From the NCBI GenBank assembly GCA_022702705.1, contig CM040423.1, forward strand, positions 116,865,738 through 116,929,737: a DNA stretch of 64,000 nt. The letters run 5' to 3'. Both the position numbers and the translations under genes were made by a program. Positions 1-10,778 of the stretch are shown piece by piece (the stretch's first letter is position 1; each line of letters opens with the position of its first letter). The DNA comes from Papilionanthe hookeriana x Papilionanthe teres. Lineage: Eukaryota > Streptophyta > Magnoliopsida > Asparagales > Orchidaceae. The notes beneath the pieces are model-generated. The model searched no databases. It saw nothing but the letters and a program-made list of their open reading frames with translations, and was not told where the DNA came from.

Positions 1-1798
1 TTCTCTGATGCCCATGCGAAACATTCCACGCCGTACAACAGCACCTCCCGGCCCCTCTGTTGTATTCTTAAACAACAGCCTGAAGAACCGACAGCTTTAA
101 CGCCCCATGTGCTCCTTTGTCACTCATCTGTCTTACATGCACTTCGGACCCAAACACCAACTCTATATATTCCAAAACCCTAGCTGTTCAGCTGGTTAAG
201 ACATGCCCCCCATACTGGACAAGACAAATACGATTATTATTATCTTCCCTCCGGCTTCGTCTTCTTGCATGCGCTGAATAATGAGAAGATTTAAGCATCT
301 ACGAAAATTATTCAGAATATGTAATAATAACACAACTAAAAATTATTGTACATAAATAAAATGATAAAAACCTAAATTTGAACGATCTGTATACTAAAAT
401 AAATGAATAGAGCACTAAGTATCCAGTTAATGGATTCTGTTAAATAGCATTATAATTTCTGACATGCAAGGTTGCATAAAATATTAAAATTATTTGTTTG
501 TCAAAAAAATTATGAAAATCATTAGTATGATCATGAAATTAAGAATAATACAAAGATGTTTTTTTATAATCAACACCTCAAAATTTTATAGAAAAAATTT
601 TGGACAATAATTATTCCGCTCAGTTGATACACACGTGCACGCGCACACATACAACTATATATATATATATATATTGATATTGTTGAGCCCAAAAATGACT
701 TGTAGATCATACTTAGGTATGGAATGTTGGACTGATGAGAGGGGCCGAGAGAGAGAATTAGAGGAAGCAAAGTGTATTGTAAGTTCTGAGAGGATAAATG
801 CGTTTGTCCTTCCTTGAAGAAATGAACCCCATTTATAGAACATAGGGGTATCTAATAAAGTTACATGTTTACACCTGTTTTAATATGAATGTTATAAGAC
901 ATTATTTAATAGGGACGTTACAAGATATTAGTACACATTTTCATATTCGTAACCAACTCTTCGATTTTTTTAATATTCATCACTGAAATTGCTACTGTTT
1001 CATATTAGTAACTATTTAATAAGGAGAATTTAATGACTCGTTTGTGTAATCATTTGGTTGGTCTGAAAATCATTCGGTTGACCGAAAAGTGTTCGATCAG
1101 CCAGAAGAATTTTTTCCTACCTCCTCACGATAGCCCTCAATAGAGACTAAGCGGAGGAAGTATCACCACAATTTGATGGGAAACTCTCTTTCGACAACTG
1201 ACGATCTTAGAGAATTGGAAAGATAGTCAATGGGGTGCCCTTTTGTCTATCTTTGTGAAGAATTCTAAAATCAATGTAGGAAGCAAGTTGTAACTATCTC
1301 TAGGATCATATGCCTCATGTTCTTTCGTTCGGTTGACCCATAGTTCTAATCGAAGTAACTGACGCTTGCATCCCTATCTTCTAACTATCTTGATGCAATC
1401 CTTTGGTGCTCATTTAGTGTGATCCGTTGAATAATTTTGAGATTTGTGTAATAATATTATTTTTACTTATTTATTTCTCCAATTCTTTTACGTCTTGAAA
1501 GTGATACTACGCTAAGAATAAAAAAATTAAATACCAAAATTGACATATTTACTGCAGAATAAATACTTTTAATAATGGAACTCTGTGAATTTTGTGCCCG
1601 CATTCAATAAAAATAAGGCGTGATCAATACTTTATCATCACCATATTTGAATTTCAGCCCTTTAATTAGTTTTAATTAAAAAAAAAGTGATTCCAAGTGG
1701 CAAGTAACCCACGAGTGAGGAATCCATGCTGAAGGCTTTCGGGTTTCAATTGAAAAACTCCATCAACCCGTAATAGAGATGAAGAAGAAAAGACAGGA
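1..1798. other. AT-rich flank without a recognisable gene
   Basis: No ORF with a recognisable product is present. Only short ORFs occur, and those around 570-843 are low-complexity readings over a TA run. The first 250 bases are less AT-rich and hold a TATA-like stretch near 170. They could be upstream sequence of a gene outside the window, but nothing here proves it. The DNA just before 1799 is the left flank of element A. Confidence 0.6.
656..674. repeat. (TA)n microsatellite
   Basis: An uninterrupted TA dinucleotide run of 19 bases, next to a short CA/CG-rich stretch (about 632-650). Confidence 0.9.
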
Positions 1799-1979
1799 AG
1801 ATGTGATCACAGAAAAATATATAAAGAATTTCATATCTATTTTTGATGAAATTGCACTTTAAAGAAAGGTATTTTCTTTATTTTATTGCAGGAATGATGA
1901 TTTATAAGTGATGGAAGCAAAAAGCATGAAATGGAGCGAATTTGGATCAAAAAGGAAGAAATTCATGCAAAATGAACTA

Positions 1980-2133
1980 AGTCGCCGACGGCGAGATTGA
2001 GGCCGCCGACGGCGAGATCATGAGGAGAACTTCTGAAGGAATTACAACTATCTCGCTGACAGCGAGCCCGAGCCCGTCGACGGCCAGATCGAGCGGTTTG
2101 AAGACCTTCTAAAAGCCCGCCGACGGCGAGACA
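1980..2133 (+). promoter_or_regulatory. GC-rich dyad cluster in U3 of the element A 5' LTR
   Basis: Five copies of a short dyad of the form CTCGCCGNCGGCGAG (or a slight variant) lie in otherwise AT-rich DNA, about 80-230 bp upstream of the TATA box. Most units contain GCCGAC or GTCGAC/GCTGAC variants. GCCGAC is the core of the DRE/CRT element bound by CBF/DREB factors. A regulatory role is inferred from position and repetition only. Confidence 0.6.
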
Positions 2134-2212
2134 GTTCAAAATGCAAAAATACATTGAACCTGAACGCTTTTTGAAGGGGTGCTTAAGTACCCCTTAAACC
2201 TTTGCCTACCTC

Positions 2213-2220
2213 TATAAATA
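2213..2220 (+). promoter_or_regulatory. TATA box of the element A 5' LTR
   Basis: TATAAATA in the context CTCTATAAATAGAGG. The same box occurs at 13793-13800 in the 3' LTR and in equivalent context in the LTRs of element D. It marks the probable Pol II start of the genomic RNA some 30 bp downstream. Confidence 0.8.
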
Positions 2221-3331
2221 GAGGCTGAATTCTTGAGTCTTAGTGTGTGTGTCTTAAGTGTGTCTGTTGTGTGTCATTAGTGAGTTTCTTGAGTGTATTT
2301 GTATTTGAGTGCTATTTAATGAGTTAGAAGTTTGATGTACTATGAAGGAAAAGTCAAAGGAACTTCAAGGAGTCTTCTTGGGGAGGAAATTAAGATAAGT
2401 ACTTTTGTTTATTGTTGTTAACTTTAAATGAAATCCATGCTTTGTTTTATTCCCATGCATTCTGAGTAGTTTTCTTAGTCTTTCTCCTTGTTTATGAAAA
2501 TTATGCGAAATGATGAGATTAAATAGAAGTACCTAATATATTAAAATAAATTGTGATAATTTTTTACTTAAAACTTAATTTACTTTCAATCTGGCCAATT
2601 GATTTGTTAAAATATGTTGAATTATCAACTACAGTAAAAATTACATCCAATATTCAGGGAAGTCAAAAGCCTTGAAAGGAGGGTGCAAATAAATAGGAAA
2701 TATTATATATCGGACGTAGAATTGGACATTTTAGTGTGACGGACTAAAATATTCAATTTGGTCCTATTGTTTGAGAGTCGAAGTGTAGATGTTAGCCCTC
2801 GGACGAGGGGAACGTGGGAGCTTCGAAGTGGCGACCAGTATCCTCCCAGCCTAGCCACAGATTCTGTAATCAAACATAGGATTAGTCAATGTTTTTTGCA
2901 CCTGGACCAAAGGGTAAAGAATAGGAATGCTCCTATTTGTCACAATACAATTAAAAAATTCTAATTAGATTCATCATTCACTTAATTTTCTAAAAACAAG
3001 GAGAAGGATACTTTTTCTGAATTATTTAAATGAACGTTATTTCAAAGCATTAGTTTACTTTCGTTGCTGTAGTCTACTTTCCGTTTACTATATTAGTAAG
3101 TAATTCCTTTAAATTTTAGCTGATACAAATCTGTTAAAAACTTCCCTGTGGGATCGATAATCAGGACTCCACTAGAGCCCTGTATTACTTGATACGATAT
3201 GTATACTTGTGTAGAATCCACATTAAACATTCCATCATAAAATCAAAAAATATATATTAAAGCGGGATCAAGTTTTTGGTGTCGTCGCTATTAACATAAT
3301 TTACAAACATATAAAAAGTGGGTCAAGTTTT

Positions 3332-3349
3332 TGGCGTTGTTGCCGGGGA
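3332..3349 (+). other. Primer-binding site, tRNA-Asp type (element A)
   Basis: The sequence starts TGGCG and ends GCCGGGGA, six bases after the LTR end. It is complementary to the 3' end of plant tRNA-Asp (CCCCGGCAACGGCGCCA) apart from a C-to-T change. Athila-type elements are known to use tRNA-Asp. Confidence 0.9.
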
Positions 3350-3409
3350 AGTAAATAAATTAATTACTAAGAGTAGCAGACTATTTTAAAATTTATTTTG
3401 TAAAATTGT

Positions 3410-5000
3410 ATGCAAAAATTTGGAAACGAAAATTTAATACCTTACGACTCAGAATTAGAGCGTACAATCAAAAGAATTAGAAAACAAAAGAGAGAAATAA
3501 TAAATTTAAAACAAATGGCAATTATTCCTTAAAATGAAAATATTAATCAACAGAGACCATTAAGAGATTATGTCAACCCTACATTAGATAAAATTCATTT
3601 AACTATTCAAAACCCTGATGTAGCTGCTAACTCATTTGAACTTAAACCTGCAATTATCCAAATGGTACAAAACAATCAATTTAGTGGTTCACCTACTGAA
3701 GATCCTAATTTACATCTTGCTAGTTTTTTAGAACTATGTGCTACTTTCAAATATGAAGGAGTATCTAACGATGCTATTAGACTTAGATTTTTTTTCTTTT
3801 TCTTTAAGAGATAAGGCTAAAATGTGGTTAAATTCGTTAGCACCTGGATCTATTAAAACTTGGGGAGAGTTATCACAAAAATTTTTATCCAAATATTTTC
3901 CACCATCTAAAACTGCTAAGCTTAGAAATGATATAACTTCTTTTAGTCGATCGATGGAGAATCAATATATGAAGCTTGGGAGAGATTTAAAGAACTTCTT
4001 AGGAAATGCCCACATCATGCGTTACCAGATTAGTTAATTATTCAAACTTTCTATAATGAATTAGTAAGATCTTTAAGATCAATCATCGATGTCGTCACTG
4101 GAGGATCATTAATGTCAAAACCATTTGATGACGCCTATGCACTAATCGAAGAAATGGCAACCAATAATTTTCAATGGCTCGCTGATAGAATGAATCCTAA
4201 AAAGATAGCTAGTATTCATGAAAATGATGCAATATCTATGTTAGCTTCACAAATCGCTGTTGTATCTAAAAAATTAGATCATTTTGGAATGAATTACTCT
4301 TCAACTATATTAGAAGAAAATTCATCTGGACAACTTATAGAATCCCAATCTCAATATGAAACTATAAATGCAATCAATAACAGACCTAATAATCCTTATG
4401 CGAATTATTATAATCCTGGATGAAAAAATCATCCTAATTTTAATTGGAATAATAACACAACTAATCAACCATGGATGAATAACATAACACAACCATTAGG
4501 AATTCCTTCTAATCAAGGAAATTCTAATTATAAACCTAATTATCCACCTGGATTTAATAATAATAACCCACAATTTAAAGATAAGAAATTATCAATAGAA
4601 GAATTAATATTAAATATGGGTCAACATTTACAAAATCAAGGAAATCAATTACAAATACAAGGTGACCAATTACAAAATCAAGGAACAATTATTAAAAATA
4701 TTGAAACTCAACTTGGACATATAGCTACCGCACTTAATAATAGAATACTGGAACATTTCCTAGTAATGTGGAAATAAATCCCAAAGACAAAGGAAATGAA
4801 CAAATTAAAGCAATACAATTACGAAGTGGAAAAGAATTAGAACCTCAAATTACAAAAGAACTTGAAAGTCAAAAAGAGGAAGTAAAAATTGAAAAGGAAA
4901 AGAATTAACAAGATCCAAACTTAGAAAATCCTTTAATACCATTGAAAATTTCTATTGAAAAACCTCCACCACCATTTCCTCAACCATTAATTCAACATAA
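3410..5000 (+). pseudogene. gag: gag of element A, disrupted
   Basis: This is the capsid-type structural protein. The start is taken at 3410, where the frame reads MQKFGNENLIPYDSELERT; element B has a matching N-terminus. A TAA replaces an expected Gln codon near 3531. The central retrotransposon gag region (DPNLHLASFLELC, then FSLRDKAKMWLNSL, KFLSKYFPPSKTAKLRNDI) spans about 3640-3990. The frame is lost in a run of eight T at about 3790, and later stops replace Trp near 4032 and 4421. The C-terminal part is rich in Asn and Gln with short repeats NQGNQLQ/IQGDQLQ. No zinc knuckle was seen. gag and pol were probably one long frame in the ancestor. Confidence 0.85.
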
Positions 5001-5640
5001 AAAAGATAAATAATTCGCTAAATTCCTTGAAATTATGAAGAAATTAACAATAAATATTCCTTTTGTAGAAGCTTTAGAACAGATGCCAAACTATGTAAAA
5101 TTCCTGAAAGATATTCTAAATAAAAAAAAAAAATTTACCGATAATGAAATTGTCGCACTTAGTGAAGAGTGTAGTGCTATTATTCAGAAAAAAACTTCCT
5201 GAAAAATTAGAAGATCCTGGTAGTTTCACTATACCCTGCGCCATTGGAGAAAAATTATATGGAAAAGCTTTGTGTGACTTAGGAGCAAGCATCAATCTAA
5301 TGCCTCTATTAATTTTCAAGAAATTAGGATTGGGAGAAATTTCACCTACTTCAGTAACTCTTCAGTTAGCTGATTGTTCTGTTACATATCCTAAGGGAGT
5401 TATTGAAGATGTATTAGTAAAAGTGGATAAATTTATCTTCCCTATAGATTTTATTGTCTTAGATATGAAAGAAGATAAAGAAATTCCTATCATTTTAGGA
5501 AGACCATTTTTAGCCACTGGAAAGCTATGATTGATGTTCGTAAAGGAGAATTAACTATGAGAGTAAATGACCAAAAAGTTACTTTTAATATTGCTAAATC
5601 AATGAAATATCCTACACTAGAAAAAGATGATGAGTGTTTT
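5001..5640 (+). pseudogene. pol: Aspartic protease region of element A pol
   Basis: A retropepsin-type domain is readable mainly in 5144-5530. It shows GSFTIPCAIGEKLYGKALCD, then the active-site motif LCDLGASINLMP, then the flap and core (VDKFIFPIDFIVLD) and the conserved IILGRPFLAT. The active-site variant DLGAS instead of DTGA/DSGA is usual in Athila and Tat elements and not a defect. A single-base frameshift after the RPFLAT motif (about 5520) and another near 5190 break the frame. Element B has the matching domain at 25790-26294. Confidence 0.85.
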
Positions 5641-5780
5641 CGAATGGAAGTACTCGATCATTTACAAAAGAACATTTTAAGGAATATTTTGAAGAAAAAT
5701 TAGAAAAATAAAATACTGAATTAATTGAAAAAGCCGATATAAAGGAAGAACTAGATTATATTCAAGAGAAATTTGAATTT

Positions 5781-7238
5781 TTGGATAATACAGAAAACAC
5801 TGAAAAAAATATAGTTCCATCGATTATTAAACCTCCTAAACTTGAGTTAAAAATGTTAACTAATCATTTGAAATTTGCTTACTTAGGTAATTCTTCAACT
5901 CTACCAGTTATTATTTCATCTGAATTAAATGAATCTCAAAAACTTTTAGATACTTTAAAAAAATATAAGAAAATTTTTTGTTGGACTTTATCAGATATTA
6001 GAGGTATTAGTCCTTCAATCTGTATGCACAGAATTATTTTAGATAATGAACATAAGCCTAAAGCAGATTCTCAAAGGAGATTAAACCCGATAATGAAAGA
6101 AGTAGTCAAGAAAGAAATTTTAAAATGGTTAGATAATGGTATTATATATCCTATTTCTGACAGTGCTTGGGTAAGCCCAATTCACTATGTACCTAAGAAA
6201 TGAGGAGTGACCGTAAAAGCTAATGAAAATAATGATCTTATCCCTATAAGACAAGTTACTGGATGACGAATATGTATTGATTCTAGAAAATTAAACACAG
6301 CCACCAGGAAAGATCACTTCCATTTACCATTTCTAGACCAGATGTTAGATAGATTAGCCGGACATAAATATTTTTATTTCTTAGATGGATATACCAGTTA
6401 TCATCAAATACAAATTGCTCCTGAGGATCAAGAAAAAACTACATTTACTAGTCCCTATGGAACTTTCACTTTTCGAAGGATGCCTTTTGGATTATGTAAT
6501 GCACCTGCAACATTCTAGAGATGTATGATGTCTATATTTAGTAAATTAATTGATAATGGAATAGAAGTATTTATGGATGATTTCTCTGTATTTTGAAAAA
6601 CATTTGACACATGCTTAAATAATCTTGAAAAAGTATTTGAAGTATGTGAGAAAACTAATTTAGTTCTTAATTGGGAGAAATGTCAATTTATGGTTACAAG
6701 CGGCATTGTATTAGGGCATAAAATTTCAGAAAAAGGCATGGAAGTAGACCCTGCAAAAATTCAAGTTATAGCTAAATTACCACCTCCAACTACGGTGAAA
6801 GGAGTAAGAAGTTTTCTTGGACACGCTAGATTCTACAGACGTTATATTAAAGATTTTTCAAAAATTACTAAACCTTTATGCCAACTTCTTGAAAAGGACA
6901 AGAAATTTGAATTTACAACTGAATGCCTGAATGCTTTCAAATTATTAAAAGATAAATTAATTACAACACCTAGAATAGTTTCACTTAATTGGGAGAAACC
7001 ATTTGAGCTTATGTGTGATGCTAGTGATTATGCAATAGGAGCAGTTCTTGGGCAAAGATATGATAAAATTTTCAAAGTTATATACTATGCTAGTAAAACT
7101 CTAAATGATGCTCGAAATAAATTATACGATTATCGAAAGAGAATTGTTAGCAGTTGTATATGCTTTTAATAAATTTCAGCATTATCTAATAGAACTAAAT
7201 GTATTGTACATACTCGATCACTCGCTATAAAATATTTA
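5781..7238 (+). pseudogene. pol: Reverse transcriptase and RNase H of element A
   Basis: One frame runs from 5781 to about 7125. It holds the RT with ILKWLDNGIIYPISDS, the fingers region, FGLCNAPATF and the catalytic FMDDF motif (6570-6584). RNase H follows with GHKISEKGMEVDP, RSFLGHARFYRRYIKDFS and the acidic FELMCDASDYAIGAVLGQ region. In-frame stops lie at 6201 (TGA), 6264 (TGA for Trp), 6516 (TAG for Gln) and 6594 (TGA). A frameshift near 7125 separates the end of RNase H. The catalytic Asp pair is intact, so inactivation is by stops only. The best-matching neighbour is element B. Confidence 0.9.
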
Positions 7239-8737
7239 ATGCAAAAGAAAGATTCTAAACCAAGATTAATTAGATGGATATTATTAATGCAAGAATTTGA
7301 TTTTGAAATCATTAATAAAAAGGGAACTGATAATCAAATTGCGGATCATTTATCAAGATTAGAAAATTATGAATTATCTGATACTGATAATGAAATTTTA
7401 GACAGTTTTCCTGATGAACAACTTTATAATATAAATGAGTGGAAAATACCTTAGTATGCTGATATAGTAAATTATATAGTAAGTGATATTTTACCACCTA
7501 TGTTAACTTTGCAACAACAGAAGAAATTCATTCATGATACTAAAACATACTTTTGGGATGAACCATACTTATATAAGCATTGTAAGGATTTAATTATTAG
7601 AAGATGCGTGCCTTATGAAGAAATCGAACCAATCATTCAAAAATGTCATGACTCGATTTTGGAGGACATTTTCGGACGTATAAAACCGCATATAAAATTC
7701 TATAATCTAGATTCTACCGGCCTACTCTATTTAGAGATGTATATAGATATATAAAAACTTGCGATAAATGCCAAAGAGTAGGAAACATATCAAGAAGAAA
7801 TGAAATGCCTCTGAATTTTATATTAGAAGTTGAAATTTTTGATGTTTGGAGATTAGATTTTATGGGACCTTTTATTCCTTCATTTGGAAACTCATATATA
7901 TTAGTAGCCATTGATTATGTTTCCAAATGGATCGAAGCACAAGCTTTACCTAGGTGTGATGCTAAAAGTGTTTCAAAATTTTTAATGAAAAATATTTTTA
8001 GTAGATTTGGAATGCCGAGAGTGATTATCACTGACAGAGGAACTCAATTTAGAAACAAATATATTCACAAACTAGTAGAAAAATATAATATTATGTATAA
8101 GATATCAACTGCTTATCATCCACAAACTAGCAGATTAGCTAAAGTTTCTAATCGAGAGATTAAGCGTATATTAGAAAAGTCTGTAAACCCTAATAGATTG
8201 GATTGGTCTATAAGACTAGATACTGCATTATGGGCATACATGACTGCTTATAAAACTCCGATTGGAATGACTCCTTATAGGCTTATATATGGAAAAACTT
8301 GCCACTTACCAGTTGAATTAGAACATAAAGCATATTGGGCGATGAAAGAATTTAATTATAATATGAAAGAAGCTGGTGAGAAGAGATTGTTGCAATTAAA
8401 TGAATTGGAAGATTTAAGGAATGAATCATATGATAATGATAGGATTTATAAAGAAAGGATGAAATTATGGCATGATCGGAAGATTAATCAGAGAAATTTT
8501 GAACTAGGACAAGAAGTTCTACTATATAATACTAGATTGAAATTATTTCCTGGGAAATTGAAATCTCGATGGTTAGGACCTTTCACCATAACTCAAATAT
8601 TTTCATATGGAACTATAGAAATTGAAGATCCAAAAACAGGACATAGATTTAAGGTAAACGGACATAGATTAAAACCATATTTCGAAAGTAGAAGACCAAA
8701 ATTTAAAAAGGTTTTAATGCTTAGTCAACCTGATTAA
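7239..8737 (+). pseudogene. pol: Integrase of element A
   Basis: The segment starts with the linker LIRWILLMQEFDFEI and the ADHLSRLENYE motif. The HHCC zinc-binding part (7600-7800) is broken by frameshifts. The core domain is intact in 7805-8737: first Asp in RLDFMGPF (Gly of the usual WGLDF is Arg), second Asp in IITDRGTQF, Glu in SNREIKRILEK. The C-terminal part has GKTCHLPVELEHKAYWA and ends with KSRWLGPFTI and FKVNGHRLKPYF, as in Athila-like integrases. There is no chromodomain. The final stop is TAA at 8735-8737, followed within 10 bases by a conserved non-coding block. Confidence 0.9.
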
Positions 8738-8748
8738 TAACTGAAATT

Positions 8749-8800
8749 AGGTCGGGCTGACGATGTTAAACCAAGCGCTTTATGGGAGGCAACCCATAAT
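8749..8800 (+). other. Conserved post-pol block with hairpin (element A)
   Basis: Directly behind the pol stop is a block reading ACCAAGCGCTT and then a perfect 7-bp stem TTATGGG/CCCATAA (8780-8786 and 8793-8799) around the loop AGGCAA. Element B has the same block on the minus strand at 22596-22646, with the stem kept through a G-U pair. The block is not coding. It lies exactly between pol and the ORF3 region, so a role in RNA processing or translation of the downstream ORF is possible. Confidence 0.75.
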
Positions 8801-8954
8801 AGTCTTCTATTTTTAATTATCTACAAATTAGTGAGTCTATATTATTAAAATAAATCTTACTACTCAAATTTTTAATTAGAATCAGCACAAATTCAAACCT
8901 ATATGAAGAGATCAGAAAATATTTGGACTAGAGAAAAAATGAGCGATTTTTAAG

Positions 8955-9066
8955 AATCTAGCCGACAGCGAGCTCGAGCCCGCTGACAGCGAGATCGTGT
9001 GCCATAACTTAATTCAGTTTTATAACTAGCTCGCCGATGGTGAGAAACTTCCCACTGACGGCGAGA
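8955..9066 (+). promoter_or_regulatory. GC-rich dyad cluster upstream of ORF3 copy 1
   Basis: Four dyad units of the LTR type (GCCGACAGCGAG, CCGCTGACAGCGAG, CTCGCCGATGGTGAG, CACTGACGGCGAG) sit 110-220 bp before the ATG of the first ORF3. They match the LTR cluster in type and spacing but are internal to the element. Confidence 0.6.
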
Positions 9067-9178
9067 CAGTTGAAATTTTGGTTTCTTAAGAATTTTCGTG
9101 CGGTTTTGGACGGTTCTAAGCCATTTCTTCGTAGGAAATTATCCCAATTCCAAATTTACACTGTTTTCTTCCTTAGAA

Positions 9179-10290
9179 ATGACTAGAGACCAATCCTTTC
9201 AATCCGAAATGTCACCCAAACTCTTAGAAATCACAAAAACTGAAGTTTTTAACCGAAGAAAATTAGTCAGTTCGGAGGCGCAGCGAATCTTCAACAAAGG
9301 CTTGATGAAGAAAAGACTTATTAAAGAAAGGAGATTTGTAAACAGAGGAGTAGAGAATTCCACTACAAAAATCGAAGAAATGATCGCACAGCGGCATTGG
9401 GAGGTATTTTGTTATACGACATCCGCTGTAGTTATTCCAGTAGTTAAAGAGTTTTACTCTAATCTACATGCGATCAACAATGGAAATATCTACATCAGAA
9501 GAAGATGGGTAATATTTACTCCTTCAAGGGTAAATGAATTATTTTCTATAGAAAATACCTATGTCTGTCATTATTCCAACTTTGTGCCTTCAAGATACAA
9601 TATGAACGAGATCTATAGATACCTGACCGACGAACCTGATGATTGGGAGTTACGCGGAGACATGTATGTCAATTTTTCTGCATCATTTCTTAACCCTGTC
9701 TCGAAGCATTGGCATTTCTTTATTTCATCAAAATTATTACCTAGTGTGAGGGTCAATAAAGTTTCAAAGGAATGCGCTATATTAAACTACTGTATTCAAA
9801 TTAGACTACCTATCGATGTTGGATCAATAATAGTAAAGTCTGCATTGGGATTTATTGTGCATGGGTCAGTGCATGGACTTGGACACCCATCGACTATATT
9901 TGCTTCATGCAGTTAGTACCAAGTTTCTTATGAGGCTTGGGAAAAAGTACTTTTGCCATGGAAACCACTTGATCCAACGGATATGTTTCCAACTTTGGAT
10001 AACAATGATGAGATTACCATTATTTCTGACAGAGCATCACAGAACAATCTTTTAGCAAGGCCCTTTACTGATAAAACTAATTTCATTCCGATGAAGATTA
10101 AAGGATTGAAGAAAGAACTGTAAAATGTGATGAATTCCATCGACAATATCTCTGATATGTTTGATCACATTGACTGGAGGATGGAGGAGCACATTGATCA
10201 TACTGGACATCTGGAGGCCAGTTTTATTCATTTACTGAGAAAGAAAGGATGGACATCTGGAGGCCAGTTTGATCACAATGACTGGAGAAT
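9179..10290 (+). pseudogene. ORF3 copy 1 of element A (putative plant transposon protein domain), disrupted
   Basis: The protein occupies the env-like position behind pol. The start is set at the ATG at 9179 because the basic N-terminal region then aligns with copy 2. The frame is open to 9916. It shows VVKEFYSNL, a W-containing middle, FLNPVSKHWHFFISSKLLPS, CAILNYCIQIRLPIDVG and GLGHPSTIFASC. This is the pattern of the domain annotated in many plant genomes as 'putative plant transposon protein' (probably Pfam Transposase_32; not checked). A one-base loss near 9910 shifts the frame. Reading in the next frame continues to about 10290, with a 19-bp internal duplication (about 10206-10270). Function is unknown. 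It is only about one-third identical by eye to copy 2. Confidence 0.75.
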
Positions 10291-10425
10291 TATCTCGCCG
10301 ACAGCGAGAAAACCCGCTGACAGCGAGAACGAGCTCGCCGACGGCGAATTTTTCCCAAAACTTTTGCCTTATTAAATTAATTAGCTCGCTGACGGTGAGA
10401 AAAATATCGCCGACAGCGAGATCGC
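10290..10425 (+). promoter_or_regulatory. GC-rich dyad cluster upstream of ORF3 copy 2
   Basis: Five dyad units (CTCGCCGACAGCGAG, CCGCTGACAGCGAG, CTCGCCGACGGCGAA, CTCGCTGACGGTGAG, TCGCCGACAGCGAG) replace the C-terminal part of ORF3 copy 1. They are followed at about 10433 by a TATATTTTA stretch. This repeats the cluster-then-TATA order of the LTR promoter, ahead of the second ORF3. Confidence 0.6.
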
Positions 10426-10778
10426 AAAAAGACCTATATTTTACCATTAAACCGACACTATTCATCATCCCCTTCCTCAAAACTTTGAAAAAACTGACCT
10501 AGGGCTTGAGAGATCTCGGATTTGAGGAGATTTCAACACTTTTTGACACCGAATTTCATCTTCCCTTAGTAAGAGCTTCACTCCTATGCAAAAATTTTTG
10601 ATTTTCACCATGGATTTCTTCTACATTGGGGAATTTTGAAAAAAATCCGAAATGTGGAGAAAATACTTGGAAGAATTTCATGGAAATTGATTTAAATGGA
10701 TTTTAGATGTTGTAGGGAGCCTTCTTAGTAATATTTTAAAGTTTAGTTAAAATTTTTGCAAATTTCACAGATCGAGAA

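Larger units (their letters stand above)
1804..3325 (+). repeat. Element A 5' LTR
   Basis: This 1522-bp LTR has TG...CA ends and matches 13362-14902 along its whole length. It contains a GC-rich dyad cluster (1980-2133), a TATA box (2213-2220), the block shared with other elements (about 2750-2945), and a degenerate PBS-like stretch 55 bp before its end (around 3271-3290). It has one dyad unit fewer than the 3' LTR. Confidence 0.96.

Noticed and set aside
2758..2964. 68-codon ORF inside the LTR
   Set aside because: It covers the conserved LTR block but is not kept open in the other LTRs, so the conservation is not of coding type.
9098..9178. Upstream start for ORF3 copy 1
   Set aside because: The extra residues have no counterpart in copy 2; the ATG at 9179 gives the matching basic N-terminus.
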